DNA of 64,000 bases, from NCBI RefSeq assembly GCF_001277345.1, contig NZ_LIUT01000005.1:62001-126000 (forward strand), read 5' to 3'. How positions within the stretch are numbered: position 1 is the first letter of the stretch; every line of letters begins with the position of its first letter. Shown one piece after another: positions 9,810 to 18,235 of the stretch. The notes below the pieces were generated by a model that worked only from the letters and a program-made list of their open reading frames with translations, had not been told where the DNA came from and did no database searches. Source of the stretch: Paenibacillus solani (GTDB lineage Bacteria > Bacillota > Bacilli > Paenibacillales > Paenibacillaceae). The position numbers and the translations under genes were made by a program.

Positions 9810-9945
9810 CACACGCTTAGTTTCCGGCATACCTTTACCGGAAAGCGGGGGAACCAGTTTTATTAGGGGCGAGTCACTTGAATCAAGAGTGTAGGGTACC
9901 ATCTTAACCCGAGTCCGTCAGCTAACCTCGTCAGCAGTGGATGGG
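9810..9945 (+). ncRNA. c-di-AMP riboswitch (ydaO/yuaA leader)
   Basis: Conserved ydaO/yuaA blocks are visible in order: GGGGGAACCAG (9847-9857), GGGGCGAGTCA (about 9866-9876), AGGGTACC, and the near-invariant ACCCGAGTCCGTCAGCTAACC segment (from about 9907), then TCGTCAGC. Outer arms around CAC-CGCT (about 9811-9817) and AGCAGTG (9933-9939) can pair as P1. Members of this class bind cyclic di-AMP and usually turn transcription off when it is high. A terminator follows within 30 bases, and the first gene downstream is ehuB, so it should control the whole ehu-ect operon. Confidence 0.93.
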
Positions 9946-9973
9946 TCTTTTATACATAGTGGATGTTCATAAC

Positions 9974-10014
9974 AAAGGCCCTTTATTCTCTATAGGGGCC
10001 TTTTCTCTATTTTT
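9974..10014 (+). terminator. Riboswitch expression-platform terminator
   Basis: AAAGGCCC / GGGCCTTT arms with a 13-base loop, followed by a CTCTATTTTTT tail. Its place directly after the aptamer is that of a conditional terminator. Confidence 0.88.
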
Positions 10015-10041
10015 TGACCCCCTGCTGGCGGAGCTATGTCT

Positions 10042-10066
10042 AGATCCCCTGTTTGGTGGTCTTTTT
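10042..10066 (+). terminator. Possible second, weaker terminator in the leader
   Basis: AGATCCCC pairs with GGTGGTCT (one G-U pair, one mismatch) over a five-base loop, then TTTTG. It may back up the riboswitch terminator. The remaining leader (10067-10306) shows no other structure I can name. Confidence 0.4.
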
Positions 10067-10306
10067 GTATTCTGATCAGGAGGTGGGGGTATATCCTATA
10101 TGTTTCACCAAACCAATTGAATCAGTCAGACGCATAGGGTTTAATACGGCGTTGGGGAATGGATACGTTATCCGTCCGATAGCTTGGCCCGTGCCATGAT
10201 GTCTGATGTCTATAAATCCAAGTTAACCTATGTGTTAACGTGGATAATTTCAACATGCCATCTTTACGTATGGCACAAATTTATGATGGAGAGGTTGTGT
10301 GTTTTT

Positions 10307-11161
10307 TTGAAGAAAGTGGTTGTCCTGATGTTGTCCTTGATCATGGTGGTATCACTTGCGGCCTGCGGTGACAAAGAGAGTACGCTGGATCGGGCCGTTA
10401 AGCAGGGGTATATTACCGTCGGGTTTGCCAATGAGAAGCCTTATGCCTACAAAGAAGCGAATGGGGAGCTTACAGGCGAGGCGGTCGAGATTGCCCGCGT
10501 TGTTCTGGAACGTCTGGGCATCAAGGAGATGAGGGGTGAGCTGACCGAGTTCGGTTCCCTGGTTGCGGGACTGCAGGCGGATCGGTTTGATCTCATCACA
10601 GCCGGCATGTTCATCAACCCGGAACGCTGCTCCGCCGTTTTGTTTGCCGATCCGGAGTACAGCATTGGGGAAGCTATAGCGGTGAAGCAAGGGAATCCAC
10701 TGGGTCTTGGAAGCTATGCGGATATTGCCGAGAACGACCAGGCCAAGATAGCCGTTATGACTGGCGCGGTTGAGATCGGCTATATGGAGAAGTCCGGCAT
10801 TCCTTCGGATCAAATCATCCAGGTTCCTGACCAGGCTTCAGCTATCAGCGCCCTTCAGGCAGATCGGGTACATGCAATTACCATGACAGGGCCTTCCTTG
10901 CAGGCGATGCTGGACTCGGCCCATGATGAGAAAATTGAGCGTGTAGCTGATTTTGAACAACCTGTGATCGATGGCGAGAGTGTTCGTGGGTATGGAGCTA
11001 CGGCATTCCGTAAAGCGGATGCTGAGTTCCAGGAGGCCTATAATAAAGAGCTGCAAAAATTGAAGGATTCGGGCGAGCTGCTGGAAATTCTGCAGACATT
11101 CGGATTCACCGAAGCAGAGCTTCCAGGTGATATGACGGCTGCCGCGCTTTGCGGAGAATAG
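10307..11161 (+). CDS. ehuB: Ectoine/hydroxyectoine ABC transporter binding lipoprotein
   Basis: Extracytoplasmic solute-binding protein (family 3, amino-acid type) that captures ectoines for the EhuCDA importer. It has a lipoprotein signal with lipobox SLAAC (Cys20), then the binding fold with YITVGFANEKPYAY (strand 1) and VMTGAVEIGYME in the second lobe. The ectoine assignment rests on position: first gene of an ehuBCDA-ectABCD operon. I chose TTG 10307, which gives a clean lipoprotein signal with GGAGAGG about 12 bases upstream. ATG 10286 or the upstream ATG 10184 would add residues that make a poor signal peptide. ehuC follows after one base. Confidence 0.88.
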   Translation: MKKVVVLMLSLIMVVSLAACGDKESTLDRAVKQGYITVGFANEKPYAYKEANGELTGEAVEIARVVLERLGIKEMRGELTEFGSLVAGLQADRFDLITAGMFINPERCSAVLFADPEYSIGEAIAVKQGNPLGLGSYADIAENDQAKIAVMTGAVEIGYMEKSGIPSDQIIQVPDQASAISALQADRVHAITMTGPSLQAMLDSAHDEKIERVADFEQPVIDGESVRGYGATAFRKADAEFQEAYNKELQKLKDSGELLEILQTFGFTEAELPGDMTAAALCGE

Positions 11162-11162
11162 C

Positions 11163-11816
11163 ATGCCGGATTCTTGGATTGATTTTCTCCCAACGCTGCT
11201 AAAAGGAGCAGAGATCACCATTGTGGTAGCTTTCTTCTCAGCCATCCTGGCCCTTGTTGTTTCATTTGTCGCTGGACTAGGCAGGTTGTCGAAACTGTGG
11301 ATCATCCGCACATTGACCGCCGTGTACGTGGAAATCTTTCGGGGAACCTCCCTGCTGGTGCAATTATTCTGGTTGTATTTTGCCCTGCCTTTTATCGGCA
11401 TCGAACTGCCGAAAATGCTGGCTGCCATTCTCGCCATCGGGTTGAACTTCGGTGCTTATGGATCGGAGATTGTGCGCAGCGCAGTGCTGGCGGTGCCAAA
11501 AGGCCAGTGGGAAGCGACTGTGGCGCTTAATATGAAGCCTTGGCAGAGGTTATGGAACGTTATATTGCCTCAAGCCTCGCTGCGAATGCTGCCTCCCTTC
11601 GGGAATCAGCTTGTAGAACTCATCAAATCCACTTCCCTGGTTTATTTCATCACGATGGCGGATTTGACATACCAAGCGATGGTGCTAAGAAACAATTACA
11701 TCTCCTGGACAACGGAGATTCTGGTGCTGCTGCTCCTCATGTATTTTGTCATTGCTACGCTCGTCTCGCTGGCCGTACGTCTGCTGGAGCGTAAATTGAC
11801 GGCGGGGAGGCTATAG
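11163..11816 (+). CDS. ehuC: Ectoine ABC transporter permease EhuC
   Basis: His/Glu/Gln/Arg-type inner permease, 217 residues, with about five membrane helices. The cytoplasmic EAA loop (EATVALNMKPWQRLWNVILPQA, about residues 118-139) contacts the ATPase. The segment VEIFRGTSLLVQLFWLYFALP is typical of polar amino-acid permeases of this family. Starts one base after ehuB and ends two bases before ehuD, so all are cotranscribed. Substrate inferred from operon context. Confidence 0.88.
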   Translation: MPDSWIDFLPTLLKGAEITIVVAFFSAILALVVSFVAGLGRLSKLWIIRTLTAVYVEIFRGTSLLVQLFWLYFALPFIGIELPKMLAAILAIGLNFGAYGSEIVRSAVLAVPKGQWEATVALNMKPWQRLWNVILPQASLRMLPPFGNQLVELIKSTSLVYFITMADLTYQAMVLRNNYISWTTEILVLLLLMYFVIATLVSLAVRLLERKLTAGRL

Positions 11817-11818
11817 CT

Positions 11819-12481
11819 ATGTGGGATTGGAAATATGCGTGGGATATTCTGCCGCAACTATTAAGCGCATTAAAAATGACGGTATGGGTGACGCTCTGCG
11901 CTTTTGTAGTTGCCCTGATCATCGGATTACTGCTGGCTTTTGCTGCAAGGAGCCAGTTTAAACCCTTGTCTCTCATTACCAAAGGAGTCATTGAATTTAT
12001 TCGCAACACACCGCTGTTGGTCCAGGTCTTCTTCCTGTATTACAGTCTCCCGGTTCTGACGGGAATTTCCATTCCGGCCTTCTATGCCGGGGTGATCGGT
12101 CTTGGGCTGCATTACAGCACCTATTTGTCTGAGGTGTACCGTTCCGGGATCGAGGGGGTACCGAAGGGGCAGTGGGAAGCTGCCACCGCACTGAATTACA
12201 CGAAAGCCCAGACCTGGCGGAGTATTATTTTGCCGCAAGCCGTGCCGCCCATCATACCGGTACTCGGAAATTATTTGATTGTCATGTTCAAGGAAACGCC
12301 GATTCTATGTGCCATTACGCTGGTGGAGATGATGTTGACGGCGAAAAATATCGTATCGCAGTCGTTTCGTGCATTTGAGCCGTATACGCTGGTCGGAATT
12401 CTATTCTTCATCATCAGCTATATTGCATCATTGCTGGTGCAGAGGCTGGAAAAACGGATGAATCTGCAGCGTGGAAAATAA
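11819..12481 (+). CDS. ehuD: Ectoine ABC transporter permease EhuD
   Basis: Second permease of the importer, 220 residues, paralogous to EhuC. It contains FIRNTPLLVQVFFLYYSLP (about residues 59-77) and the EAA loop EAATALNYTKAQTWRSIILPQA (about 119-140). It likely heterodimerises with EhuC in the membrane. An AAGGAGGG site for ehuA begins right at its stop codon. Confidence 0.88.
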   Translation: MWDWKYAWDILPQLLSALKMTVWVTLCAFVVALIIGLLLAFAARSQFKPLSLITKGVIEFIRNTPLLVQVFFLYYSLPVLTGISIPAFYAGVIGLGLHYSTYLSEVYRSGIEGVPKGQWEAATALNYTKAQTWRSIILPQAVPPIIPVLGNYLIVMFKETPILCAITLVEMMLTAKNIVSQSFRAFEPYTLVGILFFIISYIASLLVQRLEKRMNLQRGK

Positions 12482-12495
12482 AGGAGGGAGTTTTG

Positions 12496-13350
12496 TTGAA
12501 AGCCATTGGGATCGATGAACAGGCTGAACTGTCAAAAGTACCGGGGCAGGAAGGCAATCGCATAGACACCGGTACCAAACCGATTGTGAAGTATACGGGC
12601 GTAACGAAGTCATTTGGCGACCTGCAGGTGCTGAAGGGCATCGATTTGGAAATGCAGCCTGGAGAGAAGGTGGCTGTGATCGGTCCGAGCGGATCTGGCA
12701 AAACGACGTTGGGACGAATGCTGATGACTCTGGAGGAGCCCACTGAAGGTACCATCGAGTTGGATGGCGAGCTCCTCTGGCATACCCATGAGAAAGGCGA
12801 GCTGGTCCGGGCGGGCGAGAAGCACTTGCATCGGATGCGCAGCAATGTCGGGATGATCTTCCAGCATTTCAATCTGTTCCCGCACATGAATGTGCTTCGC
12901 AATGTGACAGAGGCCCCGCGCAAGGTACTGGGATTATCCAAGGAGGAGGCCGAGGAGCGAGCTGTTTCGATGCTGGGCAAGGTTGGTTTGGCCGACAAGC
13001 TCAAGATGTATCCGTCCAATCTGTCCGGAGGACAGAAACAGCGTGTTGCCATCGCCAGAGCTTTGGTCATGCGTCCGAAAGTGATGGTGTTTGACGAGGT
13101 CACGTCTGCTTTGGACCCGGAGCTGGTTGGCGAGGTGCTAGAGGTGATCCGAGAGATTGCGGAGGAAGGCGAGATGGCCATGATGCTGATTACGCACGAG
13201 ATGGATTTTGCCAAGGAAATCGCTGATCGGGTCATATTCGGAGCTGAAGGAAGGATCGTGGAGCAGGGGACGCCAGAAGAAATATTCGATAATCCAAAGA
13301 GCGATCGGCTGCAGAGCTTTCTGCAACGATTCCGCTCGAATGGAATTTAG
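12496..13350 (+). CDS. ehuA: Ectoine ABC transporter ATP-binding protein EhuA
   Basis: Cytoplasmic ATPase of the ectoine importer, about 284 residues. Walker A is GPSGSGKTT, the signature is LSGGQKQR, Walker B runs into DEVTSALDP, and the switch His follows in ITHEMDFA. An N-terminal extension of about 30 residues precedes the ATPase domain, longer than in most GlnQ-type proteins. Start TTG 12496 is 8 bases from GGAGG (12483-12487); the adjacent TTG 12493 is nearly as likely. ectA follows after a 26-base gap. Confidence 0.88.
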   Translation: MKAIGIDEQAELSKVPGQEGNRIDTGTKPIVKYTGVTKSFGDLQVLKGIDLEMQPGEKVAVIGPSGSGKTTLGRMLMTLEEPTEGTIELDGELLWHTHEKGELVRAGEKHLHRMRSNVGMIFQHFNLFPHMNVLRNVTEAPRKVLGLSKEEAEERAVSMLGKVGLADKLKMYPSNLSGGQKQRVAIARALVMRPKVMVFDEVTSALDPELVGEVLEVIREIAEEGEMAMMLITHEMDFAKEIADRVIFGAEGRIVEQGTPEEIFDNPKSDRLQSFLQRFRSNGI

Positions 13351-13376
13351 CTATGTAAAGAGGTGTTGGTAAGGAT

Positions 13377-13889
13377 ATGGCTGTGAATACGAAAACCCAA
13401 GTAGTCTATCGAAAGCCTGAAGCAAAAGATGGTGCCCGGGTGTGGGAGCTGATAGGCGATACGGGAACATTGGACCTGAACTCCGCGTACTGCTATATCC
13501 TCCTTGGGGATTATTTCAACGATACTTGCATGATCGCGGAGCAGGATGACAAAATTGTCGGCTTTATCTCTGCTTTCCGTTCTCCGCGTAATCCCGAGAC
13601 GCTGTTCGTTTGGCAGGTGGCTGTTGCCAGCTCGCACCGCAGGCAAGGAATCGCAAAGGCCATGCTGACAGGGCTGATGAACGACAAGGCATGCCATGGC
13701 GTCCGTTTCATCGAAACGACGGTTTCGCCAAGCAATAAGGCATCCAGGCGATTGTTTCTCGGTTTTGCCGAAGAGAAATCCATACCCAGCACGGTAACTG
13801 TAGGGTATGGAGCCGAGATGTTTCCGGGTGGTACCTCTCATGAAGAGGAGCCGTTATTCGTAATTGGCCCTTTTTTCAATGACATATAA
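13377..13889 (+). CDS. ectA: L-2,4-diaminobutyrate acetyltransferase
   Basis: GNAT-family enzyme that acetylates L-2,4-diaminobutyrate to N-gamma-acetyl-diaminobutyrate, the second step of ectoine synthesis. The acetyl-CoA loop is visible as SSHRRQGIAKAML (about residues 83-95), following the VWQVAVA strand; FIETTVSPSNKASRRLF matches the EctA C-terminal half. At 170 residues it is normal length. AGAGGTG lies about 11 bases before ATG 13377. Position between the transporter and ectB confirms the assignment. Confidence 0.94.
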   Translation: MAVNTKTQVVYRKPEAKDGARVWELIGDTGTLDLNSAYCYILLGDYFNDTCMIAEQDDKIVGFISAFRSPRNPETLFVWQVAVASSHRRQGIAKAMLTGLMNDKACHGVRFIETTVSPSNKASRRLFLGFAEEKSIPSTVTVGYGAEMFPGGTSHEEEPLFVIGPFFNDI

Positions 13890-13905
13890 ACAAATGGAGG
13901 GAACT

Positions 13906-15198
13906 ATGAACAACCAAGTGATGGAGAAACCGACGCTTACTGTTTTCAACAACCTGGAGTCCGAGGTGAGAAGTTATTGCCGAAGCTTTCAGACGGTCTT
14001 TGAAAAGGCCCGGAATGCGAAGCTTTGGGATACGCAGGGCAATGAATATATTGATTTTTTTGCCGGAGCCGGAGCATTAAACTACGGACATAACAATGAG
14101 AAGATACGCGATAAGTTGGTTAATTACCTTATGAAGGATGGCGTTACGCATAGTCTGGATATGGCGACAGAAGCAAAGGAGACGTTCCTGACTCGTTTTC
14201 AGGAGATTATCCTGAAGCCGCGCGGCTGGGATCATAAAGTGATGTTCCCCGGACCAACGGGGACGAATGCCGTTGAAGCTGCACTGAAAATTGCCCGGAA
14301 AGTGACCGGACGCAGCACCGTCCTGTGCTTCACGAATGCTTTTCACGGGATGTCGCTGGGATCGCTTGCGGTTACGGGGAACTCCTTCAAACGGCAGGGA
14401 GCCGGCGTCGATTTGAGTAACTCGGTCTTTATGCCATATGACGGTTACTTTGGCGAGGACGTGGATACGATGGCATATATGGAGAAGCTGCTGGATGATC
14501 CGGGAAGCGGCATTCCGCTTCCGGCGGCGGTCATCGTTGAAGCAGTGCAGGGCGAAGGTGGGCTAAACTCCGCCAGCAGGCAATGGCTGCAGAGACTAGC
14601 GCGCATCTGCCAGGATAAGGGAATCCTGCTTATTCTGGATGATATCCAGATGGGCTGCGGCAGAACAGGACCGTTCTTCAGCTTTGATGATGCTGGCATC
14701 GAACCGGATATCATATGCCTCTCCAAATCGATAGGCGGCTATGGCTTACCAATGGCGATCACGCTGATCAAGCCGGAGATGGATATATGGGAGCCGGGCG
14801 AGCATAATGGCACCTTCCGAGGCAACAATCTCGGATTCGTGGCCGCAGCCGAAGCGCTGGAATATTGGAGAACGGAAGATTTCCAGCTCGATATCGGCAT
14901 TCGCGAGACTCAGATTCGCCAATCATTGGAGGGGGTTGCCAAGGAATATCCTGAGATTAGCGGCACCATCCGGGGCAGAGGCATGATTCAGGGAATTGCT
15001 TTTGATAAAGCGGAGCTGGCAGGGAGACTTTCCGAGATTGCGTTTGAACAGGGACTGATACTGGAAACATCAGGCCCGCATAGTGAGGTGGCGAAGCTAA
15101 TGCCGCCGCTGACCATCGAAATGAACACATTGACACAGGGATTGGGGATATTGAAGAACAGTATGAAACAACTAGAAGCAGAGGAGAGTTCATTATGA
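13906..15198 (+). CDS. ectB: Diaminobutyrate--2-oxoglutarate transaminase
   Basis: Class III PLP-dependent aminotransferase (430 residues) that makes L-2,4-diaminobutyrate from aspartate-4-semialdehyde, with glutamate as amino donor. This is the first committed step to ectoine. Visible features are the GPTGTNAVEAALKIAR cofactor-phosphate loop, DDIQMGCGRTG with the PLP-contacting Asp, and the Schiff-base Lys274 in LSKSIGG. Start ATG 13906 is set by AATGGAGGG just upstream; it begins 16 bases after the ectA stop. Its stop overlaps the ectC start (ATGA), giving translational coupling. Confidence 0.94.
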   Translation: MNNQVMEKPTLTVFNNLESEVRSYCRSFQTVFEKARNAKLWDTQGNEYIDFFAGAGALNYGHNNEKIRDKLVNYLMKDGVTHSLDMATEAKETFLTRFQEIILKPRGWDHKVMFPGPTGTNAVEAALKIARKVTGRSTVLCFTNAFHGMSLGSLAVTGNSFKRQGAGVDLSNSVFMPYDGYFGEDVDTMAYMEKLLDDPGSGIPLPAAVIVEAVQGEGGLNSASRQWLQRLARICQDKGILLILDDIQMGCGRTGPFFSFDDAGIEPDIICLSKSIGGYGLPMAITLIKPEMDIWEPGEHNGTFRGNNLGFVAAAEALEYWRTEDFQLDIGIRETQIRQSLEGVAKEYPEISGTIRGRGMIQGIAFDKAELAGRLSEIAFEQGLILETSGPHSEVAKLMPPLTIEMNTLTQGLGILKNSMKQLEAEESSL

Positions 15199-15587
15199 TC
15201 GTTAAACATTTGGAAGACATTGTGGATACGAAGGATGATATTGATACAACCACATGGAATTCAAGAAGGCTTCTGCTTACCAAAGACGGTATGGGCTTCT
15301 CTCTCAATGACACCCTTATCAAGGCCGGAACGGAGACGCTGATTTGGTATAAAAATCATGTGGAAGCCGTGTACTGCATCGAAGGCGAGGGAGAAATCGA
15401 GGTTGTCGGTGGTGAAACCTATCCTATCTCCCCGGGCATGATGTACGCCCTGGATGGACATGAGAAGCACTATTTGAGAGCCCGTTCGCAGATGCGGATG
15501 ATCTGCGTATTCAATCCGCCGCTTACCGGTGCGGAAGTTCACGACGAGGAAGGAACCTACCCGCTGCTTGCCCCAATTTCAGACTAA
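15195..15587 (+). CDS. ectC: L-ectoine synthase
   Basis: Cupin-fold, metal-dependent cyclase (130 residues) that closes N-gamma-acetyl-diaminobutyrate to ectoine. Typical EctC features are WNSRRLLLTKDGMGFS (about residues 20-35), the YCIEGEGEIEVVGGETYPI cupin barrel, YALDGHEKHYLRA, and CVFNPPLTG near the end. It overlaps ectB by four bases and is followed by ectD after 14 bases, with AAGGAG between them. Confidence 0.96.
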   Translation: MIVKHLEDIVDTKDDIDTTTWNSRRLLLTKDGMGFSLNDTLIKAGTETLIWYKNHVEAVYCIEGEGEIEVVGGETYPISPGMMYALDGHEKHYLRARSQMRMICVFNPPLTGAEVHDEEGTYPLLAPISD

Positions 15588-15601
15588 GGAGATGATATTC
15601 G

Positions 15602-16510
15602 ATGAGTAATAATCATGTGTCGGCCCTTCAGGAGAAAGAGATGGACGTGTATCCTTCAAGAGTGCATGGAAAGCCTCAAATCCTACAACGGCAGGATCCG
15701 GTCGTACATTCAGAATGGACACCGGATGCTCCACTAACGCAGGAGCAGTCCGGATTCTATGAGCGCAACGGATATTTATCCTTGGAAGGCTTCTTTGATG
15801 GAGAGGAGCTGGCGAAATATCAGGCTGAAGCTCGCAGCTTGCAGGTGACGGCTAGAGCGTCGAAGCAGGATGAAGTGATCCGGGAGCCTGGCGGGGATGA
15901 AGTGCGCTCAGTGTTCGCGGTTCACGAGAGCCATGACGTGTTTAAGAAGCTATCACAGCATCCGAGACTCCTGGCGATTATGGAGTATCTTTTGGGAAGC
16001 GAGACGTACATCCATCAATCGCGGATTAATTACAAGCCGGGCTTTACTGGCAAGGAGTTCTATTGGCACTCAGACTTTGAGACATGGCATATCGAGGATG
16101 GAATGCCCCGCATGAGAGCGTTAAGCTGCTCGATTGCATTGGAGGATAACTATTCATTTAACGGGCCATTAATGGTTGTGCCTGGATCTCACAAGGAGTT
16201 CGTCGCTTGTATCGGCAAGACACCAGATAACCACTTTAAGGATTCTCTGCGCAAGCAGGAGTACGGTGTGCCGGATCATGACAACCTGACGCGCATGGTC
16301 AAAGAGAGCGGTATTGATACTCCTGTTGGCAAAGCAGGCTCGATCGTATTATTCGACTGCAACATTATGCACGGTTCAAACAGCAACATTACGCCGATGC
16401 CTCGCAGCAATATTTTTATGGTCTATAACAGCGTGGATAATAAGCTTGTGTCTCCGTATTCGGGGCAGAGGCCAAGACCACAGTATATCGCAACACGTGA
16501 TTCTCGATGA
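15602..16510 (+). CDS. ectD: Ectoine 5-hydroxylase
   Basis: Non-heme Fe(II)/2-oxoglutarate dioxygenase of the PhyH-like superfamily, 302 residues, converting ectoine to 5-hydroxyectoine. Iron ligands are His156 and Asp158 in WHSDFETWH and His257 in NIMHGSN. The surrounding EctD signature is present, and MPRSNIF supplies the 2-oxoglutarate-contacting Arg. Its stop overlaps the start of the next gene (ATGA). Having ectD in the same operon as ectABC means stress produces both ectoine and hydroxyectoine. Confidence 0.94.
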   Translation: MSNNHVSALQEKEMDVYPSRVHGKPQILQRQDPVVHSEWTPDAPLTQEQSGFYERNGYLSLEGFFDGEELAKYQAEARSLQVTARASKQDEVIREPGGDEVRSVFAVHESHDVFKKLSQHPRLLAIMEYLLGSETYIHQSRINYKPGFTGKEFYWHSDFETWHIEDGMPRMRALSCSIALEDNYSFNGPLMVVPGSHKEFVACIGKTPDNHFKDSLRKQEYGVPDHDNLTRMVKESGIDTPVGKAGSIVLFDCNIMHGSNSNITPMPRSNIFMVYNSVDNKLVSPYSGQRPRPQYIATRDSR

Positions 16511-17037
16511 TTTCGCTGTCGCTTATCGGCTCGATCATCGGCATCAATGTGGTCTATGTTTCTATATTCTCGCTGCGATTAATTCTGATGATCAAAGGCA
16601 GAAGGGGGATAGCCTCCCTTCTGGCCATGCTGGAGGTATTCGTTTACTTGCTCGGTCTTAATCTCGTCCTGCAAAACCTGGACAATCCCTTTAATATGGC
16701 GGCCTACTGCCTTGGTTTTGGCCTTGGTGTGTATGCTGGCAGCCGGATAGAGGAGTATTTGGCTCTCGGCTACATTGTGGTTCAGGTTATCGTCAATTCT
16801 GTTGAGACGAATCTGGCGATGAATCTGCGGGAGAAGGGATACGGGGTTACTGCTTGGGAAGCGGATGGCAAGGATGGCAAGCGGCTCGTCCTTCAAGTTC
16901 TCGTGAAACGAAAGAATGAGCGCCGACTGATGGAGACATTGGCCAAAATGTCGCCACAGGCGTTCATCATCTCCCATGAACCTAAGAGCTTCAAAGGCGG
17001 CTTCTGGGTACGACTGACGGAAGGACGCAAATTATAA
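16507..17037 (+). CDS. UPF0316 (DUF5698/DUF2179) membrane protein
   Basis: A 176-residue protein with three hydrophobic segments (about residues 3-25, 35-55, 60-80), then a soluble C-terminal domain of the DUF2179 type (about 95-170). This matches the UPF0316/YebE family, whose function is unknown. Its ATG overlaps the ectD stop by four bases, so it is translated with the ectoine genes and regulated by the same c-di-AMP riboswitch. A role in osmoadaptation is an inference from position only. A strong terminator closes the operon right after it. Confidence 0.85.
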   Translation: MISLSLIGSIIGINVVYVSIFSLRLILMIKGRRGIASLLAMLEVFVYLLGLNLVLQNLDNPFNMAAYCLGFGLGVYAGSRIEEYLALGYIVVQVIVNSVETNLAMNLREKGYGVTAWEADGKDGKRLVLQVLVKRKNERRLMETLAKMSPQAFIISHEPKSFKGGFWVRLTEGRKL

Positions 17038-17055
17038 AATGATATTCATCAAGAT

Positions 17056-17092
17056 GCCTGCCCTGGAACCTGGTTCCTGAGGCAGGCTTTTT
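17056..17092 (+). terminator. Terminator of the ehu-ect operon
   Basis: GCCTGCC / GGCAGGC arms with an inner AACC / GGTT pair and a five-base T run. Confidence 0.88.
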
Positions 17093-17218
17093 GAAATCCG
17101 GCTATGTTCAGTCGAGGCCGGGATATTGAATTCTCTAGCCCTGACAAACTCCGCTATGCTTCAAGGATTTTGTATCCTATCATTGGGTTAATAGTTTGCA
17201 GGAAGAAGGAGGGTACAG

Positions 17219-17865
17219 ATGAGTTGCAAAATGAAATCTCTACTAATCCTGCTGTTTGCACTAACTGTGACGGGATTGTCCGCCTGCGGCGGTACGGGCT
17301 TGCCGGAGAACGAACGGGACAGATCGCGAACCGGGTGGAGAAGCTGGAGACGGCGGAATATAAACTGCTGCATTTTCAAATGGATTATTCGGAATATTTG
17401 TCCCAGGTAACGGGATTGTCAGTGAATCGTACATGCAGGCTATGAGCGACCGGATTATTTTTGGATATAACGAGAAGGAATATCGTGCAAGCGACATGAT
17501 GAAGATGTCTGCCGCAGAATATGAGAAACATAAGGAATATATGCAAGGGTGGGCCAAGTCTTTGGGCGTGGATAAAGAGAAGACAACGATTCGCATTTCG
17601 GAGCCCTATGTGAGCAAGGAAGCTGAGAAAGCATTTGTATATGCAGCGGAATCCAGGGACTTGAAGAACAAACCGTTGACCCGTGTGAACCGTAAATGTT
17701 CATTGGAGAAGACAGATGGGACATGGACCATTACCGGCGTAGAACACGATCGGCAGCGACGAGACGCAGACAGATGCTAAAGCGAAGCTGGATGCAATGA
17801 AATACCAGACACATGAGGGAGTGAAAATAAATTATCGCGATAAGGTTCTAGAGTTTAAAGGGTAG
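17219..17865 (+). pseudogene. Frameshifted lipoprotein gene of unknown function
   Basis: Begins with a clear lipoprotein signal (MKSLLILLFALTVTGLSAC, lipobox LSAC) behind AGGAAGAAGGAGG. After about 30 codons the sensible reading moves to a second frame (NRVEKLETAEYKLLHFQMDY, near 17330-17405). It then moves to a third frame (GIVSESYMQAMSDRIIFGYN onward, about 17411-17750) and shifts again for the last 35 or so codons, ending LEFKG and stop at 17865. The pieces join into one lipoprotein of about 210 residues with no recognised domain. Either the gene has decayed through three small indels or the assembly has errors. Position after the ectoine operon is not informative. Confidence 0.7.
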
Positions 17866-17982
17866 GAATTATGGGCGCGTAACAGGAGGAGTCGGATGGG
17901 GCAGATCCAATTTGGTTCCATTCCCGTCCGTTTTGCCATACAATATAAGAGATTTCTATATAGTAGAAGGAGAGTGAGCCTC

Positions 17983-18207
17983 ATGGCCCGTACGAAAACG
18001 CAAAAGGCGCTCCGCAAAGCGGAACGTGCCGGAACATGGTCAGCCGTCTCGATGAGAAAGACCAACGAAGATTACAGTGCGCTGTCACAGCATGTGAGAG
18101 TGAAGCCGACGAAACAGGAACAATTGAATAAGATTAAGCACAGAAAGCGGATCGGAGACGATGGCGCTTTTTTTGTTGGTTTCGGAGGATGTGATATAGT
18201 ACGCTAG
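17983..18207 (+). CDS. Small basic protein of unknown function
   Basis: A 74-residue Lys/Arg-rich protein starting MARTKTQKALRKAERAG, with no membrane segment or motif I recognise. Two in-frame starts have good ribosome sites: ATG 17983 (AAGGAG, 10 bases) and ATG 17896 (AGGAGG, 6 bases, giving 103 residues). I prefer the shorter form because the basic repeat-like N-terminus looks like a natural beginning and the extra 29 residues look random. High charge suggests RNA or DNA binding, but that is speculation. The RNase H gene follows after 28 bases and may be cotranscribed. Confidence 0.65.
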   Translation: MARTKTQKALRKAERAGTWSAVSMRKTNEDYSALSQHVRVKPTKQEQLNKIKHRKRIGDDGAFFVGFGGCDIVR

Positions 18208-18235
18208 AGAGGTTAGTTCGGAATGGAGGTTTATT

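Noticed and set aside
12414..13235. 273-codon Ser-rich frame antisense to ehuA
   Set aside because: Ser/Ile-rich composition typical of the reverse complement of an ABC ATPase gene.
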